From: a bacterium
GTDB taxonomy: Bacteria > Patescibacteriota > Minisyncoccia > UBA6257 > GWB1-50-10
Direction: 5' to 3'
Length of the DNA: 64,000 bases
Assembly: GCA_021813265.1 (NCBI GenBank)
Contig: JAKALF010000001.1
Coordinates: 20,731-84,730 of the forward strand
Of this stretch, positions 49,399-58,426 are shown piece after piece. The notes below the pieces were generated by a model, which worked only from the letters and a program-made list of their open reading frames with translations, was not told the DNA's origin and did not search any database. The translations under genes and the position numbers were made by a program. Within the stretch, counting starts at the first letter, position 1, and each line of letters opens with the position of its first letter.

Positions 49399-49662
49399 AT
49401 GTCGCGCTTTTTCACCATAAAAAAGAAAAACAAAGGCTCTCAAAAGAAGCCTTTGTTTATTATTGTTTCCAAAAACAGCTTTAAAAAAGCCGTAGAGAGA
49501 AATAAAGTGAAGAGAAGAATAAGGAGTATAATAAAACCCCTAGAAAAAGAACTTCGCTTTGATATAACCATCATTCCTAATAAGGAATTTTTAGAAAAAA
49601 AAGCCGAAGACGCGAAAAAAGAAATCGTGTATACTTTTAAACATGAAAGAATTATTCTTTAA
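49399..49662 (+). CDS. rnpA: Ribonuclease P protein component
   Basis: An 87-residue RnpA, the protein cofactor of RNase P for 5' processing of tRNA. The RNA-binding signature is KKAVERNKVKRRIRSIIK (about 29-46), with beta-strands before and after (PLFIIVSKNSF, FDITIIPN). It is somewhat shorter than the usual ~115 residues, because the N-terminal part is reduced. It overlaps yidC by 20 nt. Confidence 0.92.
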   Translation: MSRFFTIKKKNKGSQKKPLFIIVSKNSFKKAVERNKVKRRIRSIIKPLEKELRFDITIIPNKEFLEKKAEDAKKEIVYTFKHERIIL

Positions 49663-50311
49663 CGTCATACAAAACCCGATCTTTTCGGTTCTTCAATACA
49701 TATATAACACCATTGGAATACACGACCTCGGCGTGTCTATTGTTATACTAACCATTATTATCAGAATCATTCTTCTCCCTATTTTTTATAAAGGAGCAAA
49801 AGACCAGTCTTTAATGCAAAAATTACAACCCAAGATAAAGGAAATTCAAACCAAACACAAAGGAAACAAAGAAGAGCAAGCCAAGGTTCTTTTAGAATTA
49901 TATAAAGAACATAAAGTAAACCCCTTCTCCGGATTCGCTCTCCTTATTATCCAACTTCCTATTTTCATCGCCCTATTCCAAATTTTCGCGTACCAGGCTC
50001 TTGGATCGGCGTTTGACAACCATCTCTTTTTAGGATTAATTAATCTAGAGGCAAAAAATATATATCTTGCCGGTTTTGCTGCTCTTATACAATACTTTCA
50101 GAGCAAGATGATGCTTCCTAAAAAACCAGACGGAGAGGGGCCTAAAAACCCCATGGAATCAATTGGAAAAACAATGGTTTTTATAGGTCCCGCGTTCACT
50201 CTTATTATTCTCATGAATCTACCCGCGGCCCTTGGTCTCTATTGGGGAGTCTCAAATATTTTTTCCCTTGTTCAACAGGTCTATATAAACAAAAAAACAA
50301 GAAATATATAA
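49643..50311 (+). CDS. yidC: Membrane protein insertase YidC/Oxa1 family
   Basis: A 222-residue YidC without the long periplasmic loop of Gram-negative versions, similar to monoderm Oxa1-like proteins. Five membrane helices: about 25-48, 88-110, 127-150, 178-192 and 195-212. SIVILTIIIRIILLPIFYKGAKDQSLMQKLQPKIKEIQ with the conserved positively charged Arg in the first core helix, then NPFSGFALLIIQLPIFIALFQIF. It inserts and folds membrane proteins. The start overlaps rnpA by 20 nt. Confidence 0.95.
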   Translation: MKELFFNVIQNPIFSVLQYIYNTIGIHDLGVSIVILTIIIRIILLPIFYKGAKDQSLMQKLQPKIKEIQTKHKGNKEEQAKVLLELYKEHKVNPFSGFALLIIQLPIFIALFQIFAYQALGSAFDNHLFLGLINLEAKNIYLAGFAALIQYFQSKMMLPKKPDGEGPKNPMESIGKTMVFIGPAFTLIILMNLPAALGLYWGVSNIFSLVQQVYINKKTRNI

Positions 50312-50314
50312 CAC

Positions 50315-50746
50315 ATGAACACGGCGCTAGAAAAAACAAAAACCATCTTGGATTCTATGGGATTTTCATCCGCGGAGGTTGTGTTGGACGAGGAACATAG
50401 AAAGATTTCCATATTTATAGACAGCGAACTTATCAAACAAAACACATCAGCAATCTTGCCCGCGCTAGACCATGTTTTAAACCTTATATTACGAAAACAA
50501 GAAGACCAACCATATATTGTTGATTTAAATCATTATAGAAAAGAACGAGAAAGAATTATTATTGATCTCGCGAGGGCCGCGGCCCACAAAGCCATGATTA
50601 CAAAAACAGACGTGGAGCTTCCTCCCATGAATTCGTACGAACGTCGTCTGGTTCACATGGAAATATCGGCCCACCCCGAACTAAAAACAGAGAGTATTGG
50701 GAACGGAAAAGAGAGAAGGACGTTTATAAAGCACGTTGAACTTTAA
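50315..50746 (+). CDS. jag: R3H domain RNA-binding protein (Jag/KhpB)
   Basis: A 143-residue protein with a KH-like part (residues 1-75) and an R3H domain at the end (PPMNSYERRLVHMEISAHPELKTESIGNGKERRTFIK), including the R-x-x-x-H motif. It lacks the Jag N-terminal domain, so it is shorter than the usual ~200. It binds RNA and, in firmicutes, affects cell elongation. It follows yidC by 3 nt as in most bacteria. Confidence 0.9.
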   Translation: MNTALEKTKTILDSMGFSSAEVVLDEEHRKISIFIDSELIKQNTSAILPALDHVLNLILRKQEDQPYIVDLNHYRKERERIIIDLARAAAHKAMITKTDVELPPMNSYERRLVHMEISAHPELKTESIGNGKERRTFIKHVEL

Positions 50747-51942
50747 TCGTAGGGTTCTTTATAAACAGGAGATGAGTTTTCTACTCCGGTAATCTTGTAG
50801 AGAAAATTATCATATTTATTTATGAAATATAATTTATTCTCAAAAACTCTTGGGTTTTTTGCGTCAACAGGATTGTTATTATTTAAACCCAAAAGGGCAT
50901 AAGTGTTTGAATTTCCACTATAGGAATTTTCTATATAGAGAAAGTCGCTGGAATAGTTTTTATTCATCATATAATCATCAAAAAAAGACCGGTTTGAGTT
51001 TTGTGGAATAAAACAATAAATTGTAGAAAACACGCCGGCGCATTTTTGAGGAATTGTAGAGAACGGCAATGGAATTTGGTTTGATAATGGAGATCCTTCA
51101 AAAACGCCGAAACCGGAACGCAATCCAAAACCAAAAACAAAACTTTTATCCTGAGACCACCTGAAAAATAAATCATTTTCCCCAGAATTAAGAACGTTGA
51201 GCGAGAGAGATTTAATGTCTAAAAGCCAAGCCCGGCTCACGTATTTAGAGGACGGGAGTTCTGTGATAAAGAGACTATTAGGAGAAATAAAAGACAAACG
51301 AACATCTTTAAAAGAAAAACTCGTGATAATATTTTTAAATTCCGGAGGCGTTTTTTTAAGATCTAAAAATCCTAAAGAGCTATTTGACGCGTTCTTTTTA
51401 ACAACTATAAGCTCATCTTCGTTTCTTCCCCACGTTGCGGACGAAATGTTTGAAGGAAGAGGTCTCCATACTTTGTCAATAGAGTCAAAAATACCCCATT
51501 GGGGACTGTGAGGATTTCCAAAAACAACAAGAGTTTTTTCTCCTGAAGGAGTCTCAAGAATATAGTTGATAGCGGTTACTTGTTGATCGGAAACATTTCC
51601 ATCTTTTCCATCTTTGGCAAGAAAAACACCACCTCCTTGGGAAAGATAAAAAACATCACCCGTTTTTTTGTTTATCCAAAAATCAAATATAGGAATATCA
51701 CTTATTTTTGAGATGGTTATCTTAGTTCCAGACGCCTCATTTGGGACCTGATTGGTTTGATTCAACCCTCCCTGACGAGTTGATGTTGGTGTAACTAGTT
51801 CGCTGGTCGGGAGATTTTGGTTAGTTTTATCCACGATACCCACAACCGAAACGCTTTTTATTTGTTTCCAAACAAAATATATACCAACACCAAGGAGGAT
51901 TATAAAAAATAAAATGACAAATTTTTTATATGATTTCTTCAT
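50743..51942 (-). CDS. Anchored exported protein, probable beta-propeller
   Basis: A 399-residue protein with one N-terminal membrane helix (about 8-25) and a Pro/Thr/Asn-rich linker (about 38-70). The rest is beta-rich with repeated blade-like segments (FDFWINKKTGDVFYLSQGG, TWGRNEDELIVVKKN, FRWSQDKSFVFGFGL, NPRVFENKLYFINKYDNFLYKITG), suggesting a propeller fold on the outer face. It is the last gene of the T4SS-like run, 2 nt after the preceding gene. Its stop region overlaps the convergent jag end by 4 nt. No family is assigned. Confidence 0.7.
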   Translation of the reverse strand: MKKSYKKFVILFFIILLGVGIYFVWKQIKSVSVVGIVDKTNQNLPTSELVTPTSTRQGGLNQTNQVPNEASGTKITISKISDIPIFDFWINKKTGDVFYLSQGGGVFLAKDGKDGNVSDQQVTAINYILETPSGEKTLVVFGNPHSPQWGIFDSIDKVWRPLPSNISSATWGRNEDELIVVKKNASNSSLGFLDLKKTPPEFKNIITSFSFKDVRLSFISPNSLFITELPSSKYVSRAWLLDIKSLSLNVLNSGENDLFFRWSQDKSFVFGFGLRSGFGVFEGSPLSNQIPLPFSTIPQKCAGVFSTIYCFIPQNSNRSFFDDYMMNKNYSSDFLYIENSYSGNSNTYALLGLNNNNPVDAKNPRVFENKLYFINKYDNFLYKITGVENSSPVYKEPYD

Positions 51943-51944
51943 AA

Positions 51945-53537
51945 TTAATTTTTATCACAACCATTCACGGTTACGTGTACGTGAGTTGCGCTTGGATCAT
52001 CGCATTTTACGCGTTTCCCTTGGTTATTTTCACACCGAGCGTCTTTTGCTCCACCCTTTTCTATAGCGAGATATATGAGCGATTGCCATGTATAAACTTT
52101 AGCACTGGCATTTGGAATGTAATACTTACTTTTTTTGAATTCCGGGCCAGCAAAGAAATCAATATTCTTAGGCCCACCAAAATCAATAGCCAAAGCCCCA
52201 TCCTTTCCCGTTCCGCCTCCATAATGACAAGAATTTATAGCATGGCTACACTTATCAGGATGTTCTTGTATGGGATTTCCCCGTGTTTGATTGCATATAG
52301 GATTGCTATTATCATATGTCCAAGCGTTAGCACCCGACCCATTGATTGTATAATTAGAATCAAGATTTAAAGAATATTTCCTCATTGTAGATATTAAAGT
52401 GTCGGTTCTTGCATCGTTTTTATCAACCGGAGACGTGCCAAACATAGAAGCACACTCCGTTTTTGAAGCGCAGGAAGGAAGGCTTGATACATCGATTTTT
52501 GAACACACCCACCGTATGGGTGTGTAACCGACTATTTCATTTTTATCGATTCCATATAAATTATTCGCGTCGGGGGGGTTTGTTGCTTTCGGATAATTAA
52601 AGTTCTTAGGATCAACAGGAACCGGTCCAAAATATCTTTCAAATCCAGAACCGTCTTTCGCCTTAAGAGACCACTCAAGGCAGTTGCCATAATAGTGTTC
52701 GTTTATTTTTCCAACTACCGATAGATTTTGTTCGTCCGTCAAACTACAAACCCCAAGCCTAGGATCGAGGTCTATAAACGTAACAGAAGTTCCAGAGGCA
52801 TTTTCTGGAGGACGATACGCGTATACAAGACATTTTGCTGTTGAGTGCGGATTCTGGCCTTTTATGAAATAAGGATAACTCCAAACAGTTGATCCCCTGG
52901 GAATATCTTCGTTCTCGTCATAATATAATTCACCCACAGAATCATTGTCGGTTATATGAAAATCCTCGGTCGCGATCACTTTTCTGTTTTTACAATATCC
53001 ACTCCTTCCAGGGACAAGGGGGAGCTCGGCTTTTATAAGATTTGGATCCGTGCTGCTCGCCACAGATCCGCATTGCGCGTTTTCAAACTTAATCTTTGCC
53101 TCTTTGGTTTTAGGAGGAGGCTTCTGTCCCGCAAGTGGATCCTTAAGAAGCACAAGATCAGGATTTACGGTTCTAAGAAGCACGTATGATCCGAAAAGAA
53201 GGACAATTCCCAGTATTGCGGAAGTAATCATGTCTTTTCCCTCGCTTCTTTTGTCGACGGCGCCCGACGTAGAGATATATACTCCCCCCGCGACAATCAT
53301 TCCGACCGCGACAATACCGACAATAGCTATACCAAAGTTATAAAACCGCATGATATAGGTAATAATGCTGGTCTCGTTAGAAATATCGCTGCACGATGAA
53401 TCATTTGGAGAACAAGGGAAGTTGATATTCACTATTTTATTCGGAGACGGCTCTTGGGCGTGAACAAAAAGCGCCGAAACAAAAAACACCGATAATACGA
53501 CAAGAAACATTGATGGTATGGTTATAAACCGTTTCAT
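51945..53537 (-). CDS. VirB2/TrbC-like pilin domain fused to a peptidase-like exported domain
   Basis: A 530-residue fusion. Residues 1-27 are a signal peptide (MKRFITIPSMFLVVLSVFFV...HAQ), residues 57-122 hold two membrane helices with the TrbC/VirB2 pilin pattern (FGIAIVGIVAVGMIVAGGVYI, then AILGIVLLFGSYVLLRTV), and residues 140-530 are an exported, Cys-rich region. Near the C-terminus SCHYGGGTGKDGALAIDFGG (436-455; H438, D452) and THVHVTV (518-524; H519, H521) match the metal-ligand layout of M15/LAS-type peptidoglycan peptidases. Conjugation pilins are normally ~100 residues. It overlaps the preceding gene by 4 nt. Confidence 0.75.
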   Translation of the reverse strand: MKRFITIPSMFLVVLSVFFVSALFVHAQEPSPNKIVNINFPCSPNDSSCSDISNETSIITYIMRFYNFGIAIVGIVAVGMIVAGGVYISTSGAVDKRSEGKDMITSAILGIVLLFGSYVLLRTVNPDLVLLKDPLAGQKPPPKTKEAKIKFENAQCGSVASSTDPNLIKAELPLVPGRSGYCKNRKVIATEDFHITDNDSVGELYYDENEDIPRGSTVWSYPYFIKGQNPHSTAKCLVYAYRPPENASGTSVTFIDLDPRLGVCSLTDEQNLSVVGKINEHYYGNCLEWSLKAKDGSGFERYFGPVPVDPKNFNYPKATNPPDANNLYGIDKNEIVGYTPIRWVCSKIDVSSLPSCASKTECASMFGTSPVDKNDARTDTLISTMRKYSLNLDSNYTINGSGANAWTYDNSNPICNQTRGNPIQEHPDKCSHAINSCHYGGGTGKDGALAIDFGGPKNIDFFAGPEFKKSKYYIPNASAKVYTWQSLIYLAIEKGGAKDARCENNQGKRVKCDDPSATHVHVTVNGCDKN

Positions 53538-54271
53538 TGGGTGGTAAGGGTTGTGTTTTGGTTCATGTACTCAAAAACGTCATTTTTGTTTTGAACGGAT
53601 GTTTTGATAAAAATAGCGGGCCGTCCCGAAACTCCCGGTTTTTCAATATGTAAAGAAAGAGACCCGTCTCCTTCGTGTTTTTCGACCATTCCTCCTATTT
53701 GCCACATGAACGTAAGGTCGTTAAGGGACGTTACGTTAAAGAAATAAGGCACGGCTCGCAAGGTAATATCTGTATTTGAAGGGACGATATTTTCAAAATA
53801 AGGAATCTCGACAACAACTTGAGGATCAACAACCGGGATATTTACGGAATACTCAAGAGGAGCGTTCCCATTTTCAACACTTACACGAACAGTTTCCGAT
53901 CCGCTCGATGTTTTCTTCGCGAAGAATGAGAATGTTTGTTTGCCCAATCCCCGTTCCATAAAATTACCATCAAGAGACCAAGCTATACTGGACGATGTTA
54001 AATCGGCAAGCTTCCCGTTTTTTATAACCCCCAAAGAAACAACCACCTCGCTTCCTGGAGAAGGAAACGCCTTGCCTTCAAAATCCGCGGGATAAAAATT
54101 ATTAGCCTGCCACGTGAGAATAATCTGATCGTTTGTTGATTGAGCTCCCGTCTTGGAAACAACAAAGAAAAACATGAGAGCAAAAAGAGCCGTGAGTGGA
54201 AGAAGATATGTTTTAACATAACCAAACTTCATGTATCTCATTATACCCCTATCTTTCAAACCTTTAAACAT
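53534..54271 (-). CDS. Exported Ig-like domain protein of the T4SS-like cluster
   Basis: A 245-residue protein with an N-terminal signal or anchor helix (about 21-40, YLLPLTALFALMFFFVV) and two Ig-like or beta-sandwich segments (QIILTWQANNFYPADFEGKAFPSPGSEVVVSLGVI; FSFFAKKTSSGSETVRVSVENG; ITLRAVPYFFNVTSLNDLTFMWQIGG). The ATG at 54271 overlaps the stop of the upstream gene by 8 nt; an alternative start at 54241 is possible. It should lie outside the membrane and could help build a surface structure. No enzyme motif seen. Confidence 0.7.
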   Translation of the reverse strand: MFKGLKDRGIMRYMKFGYVKTYLLPLTALFALMFFFVVSKTGAQSTNDQIILTWQANNFYPADFEGKAFPSPGSEVVVSLGVIKNGKLADLTSSSIAWSLDGNFMERGLGKQTFSFFAKKTSSGSETVRVSVENGNAPLEYSVNIPVVDPQVVVEIPYFENIVPSNTDITLRAVPYFFNVTSLNDLTFMWQIGGMVEKHEGDGSLSLHIEKPGVSGRPAIFIKTSVQNKNDVFEYMNQNTTLTTQ

Positions 54272-54602
54272 GGGTTTTTAAACTTTTTACACTGCCAATA
54301 TTATATTTAGGATGATTATGAATATAGACACTAATCGCGAAAACGATAAACGTTGTTGGTAGAATGGGAAGTAGGTTTGCCGCGTACTTCGCGACCTGCT
54401 TGCCGACATCCTTGCTTGTTTTATCCCCCTTTCCCTTAAACCACACCCACAAGAGGAAGGTCATGCCGCTTTGTATAATGGGGGCTATAGCAAGGCCGAT
54501 TCCCGTTAAGTCGATCATAGCGGAGAGAAAATCAACTCCCAAGGTAAAAAGCGACCCCAAAAGAATTTCCGCCTCGCTGAATTTTTTTATCTCCGGTTCC
54601 AT
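54264..54602 (-). CDS. Small two-helix membrane protein of the T4SS-like cluster
   Basis: A 112-residue protein with hydrophobic segments at about 12-30, 33-55 and 74-95. A charged stretch (KGKGDKTSKDVGKQVAKY) separates them. It lies between the VirB4-like ATPase gene (2 nt) and the Ig-like protein (8-nt overlap). A VirB3-like role is possible by position, but the sequence offers no signature. Confidence 0.6.
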   Translation of the reverse strand: MEPEIKKFSEAEILLGSLFTLGVDFLSAMIDLTGIGLAIAPIIQSGMTFLLWVWFKGKGDKTSKDVGKQVAKYAANLLPILPTTFIVFAISVYIHNHPKYNIGSVKSLKTHV

Positions 54603-54604
54603 GA

Positions 54605-56368
54605 TTAATGTTCTTCTTTTTGCAATCCCTTTATCTCAAGCATCTGTTCGGGATTCGTCGTGATAATTTGATCTTCGGTATATGAGGCGACCACTTTTAT
54701 AGCCACGTGTTTTAGCCCCGCGAAGAAAAGACCCTCTCCGACAGAAGCCTCAAGGAGAAAGGAGCGCTCTCCTTCGGTAAGGCTGAAGGCTTGGGAAACG
54801 GCCCCCACGCTTGAGGGAGACTGTTTCATGAGGATTTGAACCGAAGAGTTGGTTATAATAGGGCGCCCATATTCTGATTTTATAAAATCTTCAACATCTT
54901 GCGTTATTGTGCTGATGCCGAGATAATATTTTCTCGATCGCTTTACGAGTCCAAACAAGAATGACGCGCTATCGCGGTACTTCATCATGAGCCAAGCCTC
55001 GTCAATAACTAAAATACGTTTTTTGAGTTTTGATCGGATAAGGTTCCATACAAAGTTCAAAACAATATACATTGCGATGGGGCGAAGTTCTTCCTCAAGG
55101 TCTCGTATGGAAAAGACGATAAGGCGATTTTTGATATCAACGTTTGTCGGTGTATTCGTAAATCCCGCGTACGATCCATGGGTAAACTTATCAAGTCTTT
55201 GCGCGATCCCCGCCCCACCCTCGGTATCTTGAAGAATGGTTTGTAAATCTTCTAAAAGCGGAGGGTCGAGTTCTTTACGCGTCCCGAAGTTTTCAGCCGT
55301 TATATCCCTTGAGGCGTAAGTTTCTGTAATGACACGATCGAGGATAGCGTCTTCCTCGGGCGTAATGGAACCCAGCATAAGCTTTACAAGCCCCGTAAGG
55401 TTTAGAATATGAGATTTGAATACGTCAGCGGGCTCTTCTCCCTCGGGAATAATGGGAATATCGAACGGATTGATATGATTTTGAGAGGTAAGTGAAATTC
55501 TGAAATAACTTCCCCCGATCGCGTTCGCGAGATTTTGATACTCGTTTTCGGGATCAATGACGATAACATCCGTTCCCATCATCATGGAACGCAAAATTTG
55601 AAGCTTTATCGTATACGACTTTCCCGCTCCTGATTTCGCGAAAATAACCTGGTTCGCGTTTTCTAAGGAGAAATTATCAAAAATAATGAGACTGTTGTTA
55701 TGAAGATTCACGCCATAGAGAATTCCTTTTTCGGAACTTAGGTCGGGAGAAATAAAGGGAAAAAGAGAGGAAGCGGGTCCTGAGTTGAGAGAGGTGTGTA
55801 TTTGAAGTTGGTCTTGGTTTAAGGGCAGGACGGAATTAAACCCTTCAATCTGCCTGAAAAGCGCCGGCTTTATATACACAAGCTTGCTTTCCAAAGTGTT
55901 TTGAATCAAGTTTTCAAGTTTGTTTAATTCTTCAAGATTTTGCCCATAGAAGGTTATATAAACCCCAACCTTAAAGAGCCTTTCCTGAGCTTGTTGGAGA
56001 GTGTCTCGAAGGTTTTCAACGTCTTGATACGCCGTTTCAAGGATAGGATCTCGAACCATTCCCTTTTCTTCTTTTTCGTTTAACTCAACCTCAAGTTGAG
56101 TAACCTTTTTCTTTAGATTTTTGAGCGCTAAAGCGGTATCCATGGGATGGGTAAATATGGATATATCCATCATGTGAGCGAGATTGATGATGGAAGAAAA
56201 CCACCCGCTTGATATGAATCGAGGGTAGGTAAAGATAAAGATGGTTTTCGCGAAGTAGTCCCCTATTTTTAAATAATTGGAACTAACCTCAAGTCCCGCG
56301 GGGGCGATGATGTTGGGGATATCTTCTTCGGCGGACGCTTTATACGTTTGGGGTATTTTTATTTTCAT
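54605..56368 (-). CDS. VirB4-like conjugation/secretion ATPase
   Basis: A 587-residue ATPase. Walker A is FAKSGAGKSYTIK (about 244-256) and Walker B RILVIDEAWLMM (about 445-456); other VirB4/TraC motifs are VIDPENEYQNLA, ITQDVEDF and FFAGLKHVAI near the end. It powers substrate or pilin movement in type IV secretion. The N-terminal portion is shorter than in normal VirB4 (about 800), and the missing part seems to be supplied by the preceding, 4-nt-overlapping gene. Confidence 0.9.
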   Translation of the reverse strand: MKIKIPQTYKASAEEDIPNIIAPAGLEVSSNYLKIGDYFAKTIFIFTYPRFISSGWFSSIINLAHMMDISIFTHPMDTALALKNLKKKVTQLEVELNEKEEKGMVRDPILETAYQDVENLRDTLQQAQERLFKVGVYITFYGQNLEELNKLENLIQNTLESKLVYIKPALFRQIEGFNSVLPLNQDQLQIHTSLNSGPASSLFPFISPDLSSEKGILYGVNLHNNSLIIFDNFSLENANQVIFAKSGAGKSYTIKLQILRSMMMGTDVIVIDPENEYQNLANAIGGSYFRISLTSQNHINPFDIPIIPEGEEPADVFKSHILNLTGLVKLMLGSITPEEDAILDRVITETYASRDITAENFGTRKELDPPLLEDLQTILQDTEGGAGIAQRLDKFTHGSYAGFTNTPTNVDIKNRLIVFSIRDLEEELRPIAMYIVLNFVWNLIRSKLKKRILVIDEAWLMMKYRDSASFLFGLVKRSRKYYLGISTITQDVEDFIKSEYGRPIITNSSVQILMKQSPSSVGAVSQAFSLTEGERSFLLEASVGEGLFFAGLKHVAIKVVASYTEDQIITTNPEQMLEIKGLQKEEH

Positions 56369-57015
56369 GACGCTTGTTCCTTTGTTATTTTAAGTTCCTT
56401 TTTTTCAACAAGTTGAGGGTTATAGAGATTATAGAAAAGCTCGACAATTTCGTCGTCTTCCAATGGGGTTACTCTAAGACCAATCTGTTCAAGCCCCTGA
56501 ATGATTTGCGAAACTCGGTGATCTAATTGTTCTAACTTCGCCCGCTCGTCAAGATTCTCGACGTTTTGAGGAGCTTTCTTTTTAAAAAAATCAAAGACGC
56601 CGGATTTCGTTTTGTTTTCGAGCGCCGCGGAGTCGTATGGGACGGAAACAAAAAAGGATTTATTGATAATAGCGTTATCTTCAATAAAGGATTTTATAAA
56701 ATCAACATATTCTTCTATCTGAATTTTCAAAAGCTCATTAGTTTCTTCCTCTTTTCTCTCAAGCATATACTCAAGATACGCGCTGATGTTCACCTTCCTT
56801 GAGTGAATGAAAAACTGAGCGGAAAAGTCCAAAGAATTAAGAAAATTCTGAAATGTCCTTAAGATAAGAGACTGCTCATCTTCCGATTTTAGGTCGAAAT
56901 TTACCCCGCTTACGATGAGAATCTTCCTCACCCCGCCTTTTTTAAGAGTTATAACTCCATTTTTAATCTTTTCAATATCTACAAAATGTTGTGTCGCTAT
57001 TGTTATGTCTGCCAT
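56365..57015 (-). CDS. VirB4 N-terminal-like/TraC-type protein
   Basis: A 216-residue soluble protein with alternating alpha/beta pattern. It starts MADITIATQHFVDIEKIKNGVITLKKGGVRKILIVSGVNFDLKSEDEQ and has FSAQFFIHSRKVNISAYLEYML and DFIKSFIEDNAIINKSFFVSVPY, which resemble the N-terminal (pre-ATPase) domain of VirB4/TraC proteins. It overlaps the ATPase gene by 4 nt. I read it as the N-terminal half of VirB4 encoded separately. Confidence 0.72.
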   Translation of the reverse strand: MADITIATQHFVDIEKIKNGVITLKKGGVRKILIVSGVNFDLKSEDEQSLILRTFQNFLNSLDFSAQFFIHSRKVNISAYLEYMLERKEEETNELLKIQIEEYVDFIKSFIEDNAIINKSFFVSVPYDSAALENKTKSGVFDFFKKKAPQNVENLDERAKLEQLDHRVSQIIQGLEQIGLRVTPLEDDEIVELFYNLYNPQLVEKKELKITKEQAS

Positions 57016-57029
57016 ATGCGTATATTGTA

Positions 57030-57530
57030 TTAGTAATCAATTCTTTTTGCTACCTTGCGCTCTCCCGTAAGATAGGTAACGACCTGAAACCGATCGTCTT
57101 TCTTTTTCTCATCTCGCTCTCTTTCGGAAGAAAATATTTTTCCCGTGGCGATATTAAGCGCTATGGACTGAAGTTTTTGTTGAATGCTCACGTGGTTTCT
57201 CATGGCGCGAATACGCTCAATCTCGGAATCATCAAAAGACGTTTCTTTCACGGTCCTGTTCCAGGCGTACACGCGAGGCGTCCAAAAATACAAAAAGGCT
57301 GCCGTCGCGACTTTAGGCATAGCCTGCCCGTTTATCTTCACGAAAGCAAGCGCTATGGTTATCGCCGCGACGACCATGCCGATTATAACAGAAAGAAAAA
57401 AGCTGAATATCTTGAATGAAAGAAAGACGACTCCTCCTCCAATAGCTATGTAGATAAATTGAGGAAGCGTCAAAGGGCCGACGATCTTGGCTTTTTCTTC
57501 TATAAATTGTGGAACTTGAAACGTAGCCAT
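57030..57530 (-). CDS. PrgI-family membrane protein
   Basis: A 166-residue protein. The first ~85 residues (FQVPQFIEEKAKIVGPLTLPQFIYIAIGGGVVFLSFKIF...) match the PrgI family of conjugation membrane proteins, with two membrane helices at about 25-42 and 44-63. A soluble tail with the KVAKRIDY end follows. PrgI proteins accompany VirB4-like ATPases in Gram-positive and CPR T4SS-like clusters. Spacing to the neighbours is short (4-15 nt). Confidence 0.88.
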   Translation of the reverse strand: MATFQVPQFIEEKAKIVGPLTLPQFIYIAIGGGVVFLSFKIFSFFLSVIIGMVVAAITIALAFVKINGQAMPKVATAAFLYFWTPRVYAWNRTVKETSFDDSEIERIRAMRNHVSIQQKLQSIALNIATGKIFSSERERDEKKKDDRFQVVTYLTGERKVAKRIDY

Positions 57531-57533
57531 GCA

Positions 57534-58421
57534 CTAAATATTTCTCAAATCTATTTTATTTCCCTCAAGACCAACCTGTCTTTCCGGAGGTTTTTCCTCT
57601 TGTTTTACGATCACAAGATTGGAATCGTCTTCGTTGTTTCTCAAAAATCCCGGTTTTAATTTTATCTCTTCAACACCAACGCTTTTTTCAGACAAAGAGC
57701 TTTCCTTGGAGTCGGGTTCTTTAAGTTTTTCAAAATCAACTCCTCGATCGAAAGGAGAAATGGGACTTCTAAGCTCGCTGTAGTGAACAACCTTTTTCTC
57801 CTTGGGAAGTTCAACGCTCGCGTGAACAAGGTTTTTTGATTTTGAAGAGTCTTCCCTGGGAGCGAAAAAACTGAATGATTTGGAAAAATCTTTAAACGAG
57901 GAAGGCCGATCTTCTTTGAGGGGCTCGGGTTTTCCTTCGAGGAGAATAAGGGGGGCGTTGCCGGAAGAGAAAGACCCTTCATGTATAGGGATAGTAACTT
58001 CAGACTCGGTTTCGTAAATAGCGGGTGATTCTTCCGGAATCGGTGTTTCGGTTTCCAAAGTCTCGCTCTTTGGTTCGGAAAGTTCTTCTTCTATAGGTAA
58101 ATAGATTTGTTCCAAATCACCCCGTATTTCTCTCAACAGTTCTTGGTCTAGATCGTTCGCGAGCGCGACCGTGTGATCGTAGTTCAAAAAAAGTTTGTCG
58201 CTTATCTCCCTCTTTAAGTTCCTCAAATTCACAAAGCCCAAAAGAATCATACTCACGATTTGTTCCAAAGCATCAACCTTTTCTCTGCTTAGATAATGAG
58301 ATCTTCCTATTTGAGAAACAAGCCTCCTCGCTTTTTCGGAAGAAAGGATATCTTGGATATGCAAAGGAAGCGAATCAAATCGCTTGAACAAAATATCTTC
58401 TGTGAGTAGTGAATAGTCCAT
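57534..58421 (-). CDS. Hypothetical cytoplasmic protein with long disordered region
   Basis: A 295-residue protein. Residues 1-110 are helical and charged (DILFKRFDSLPLHIQDILSSEKARRLVSQIGRSH, LEQIVSMILLGFVNLRNLKREI). Residues 110-295 are Pro/Glu/Ser-rich and almost surely disordered, ending RQVGLEGNKIDLRNI. There is no signal peptide. It sits between the VirB6-like and PrgI genes, so it may be a cytoplasmic adaptor of the machine. No family recognised. Confidence 0.7.
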   Translation of the reverse strand: MDYSLLTEDILFKRFDSLPLHIQDILSSEKARRLVSQIGRSHYLSREKVDALEQIVSMILLGFVNLRNLKREISDKLFLNYDHTVALANDLDQELLREIRGDLEQIYLPIEEELSEPKSETLETETPIPEESPAIYETESEVTIPIHEGSFSSGNAPLILLEGKPEPLKEDRPSSFKDFSKSFSFFAPREDSSKSKNLVHASVELPKEKKVVHYSELRSPISPFDRGVDFEKLKEPDSKESSLSEKSVGVEEIKLKPGFLRNNEDDSNLVIVKQEEKPPERQVGLEGNKIDLRNI

Positions 58422-58426
58422 GATGG

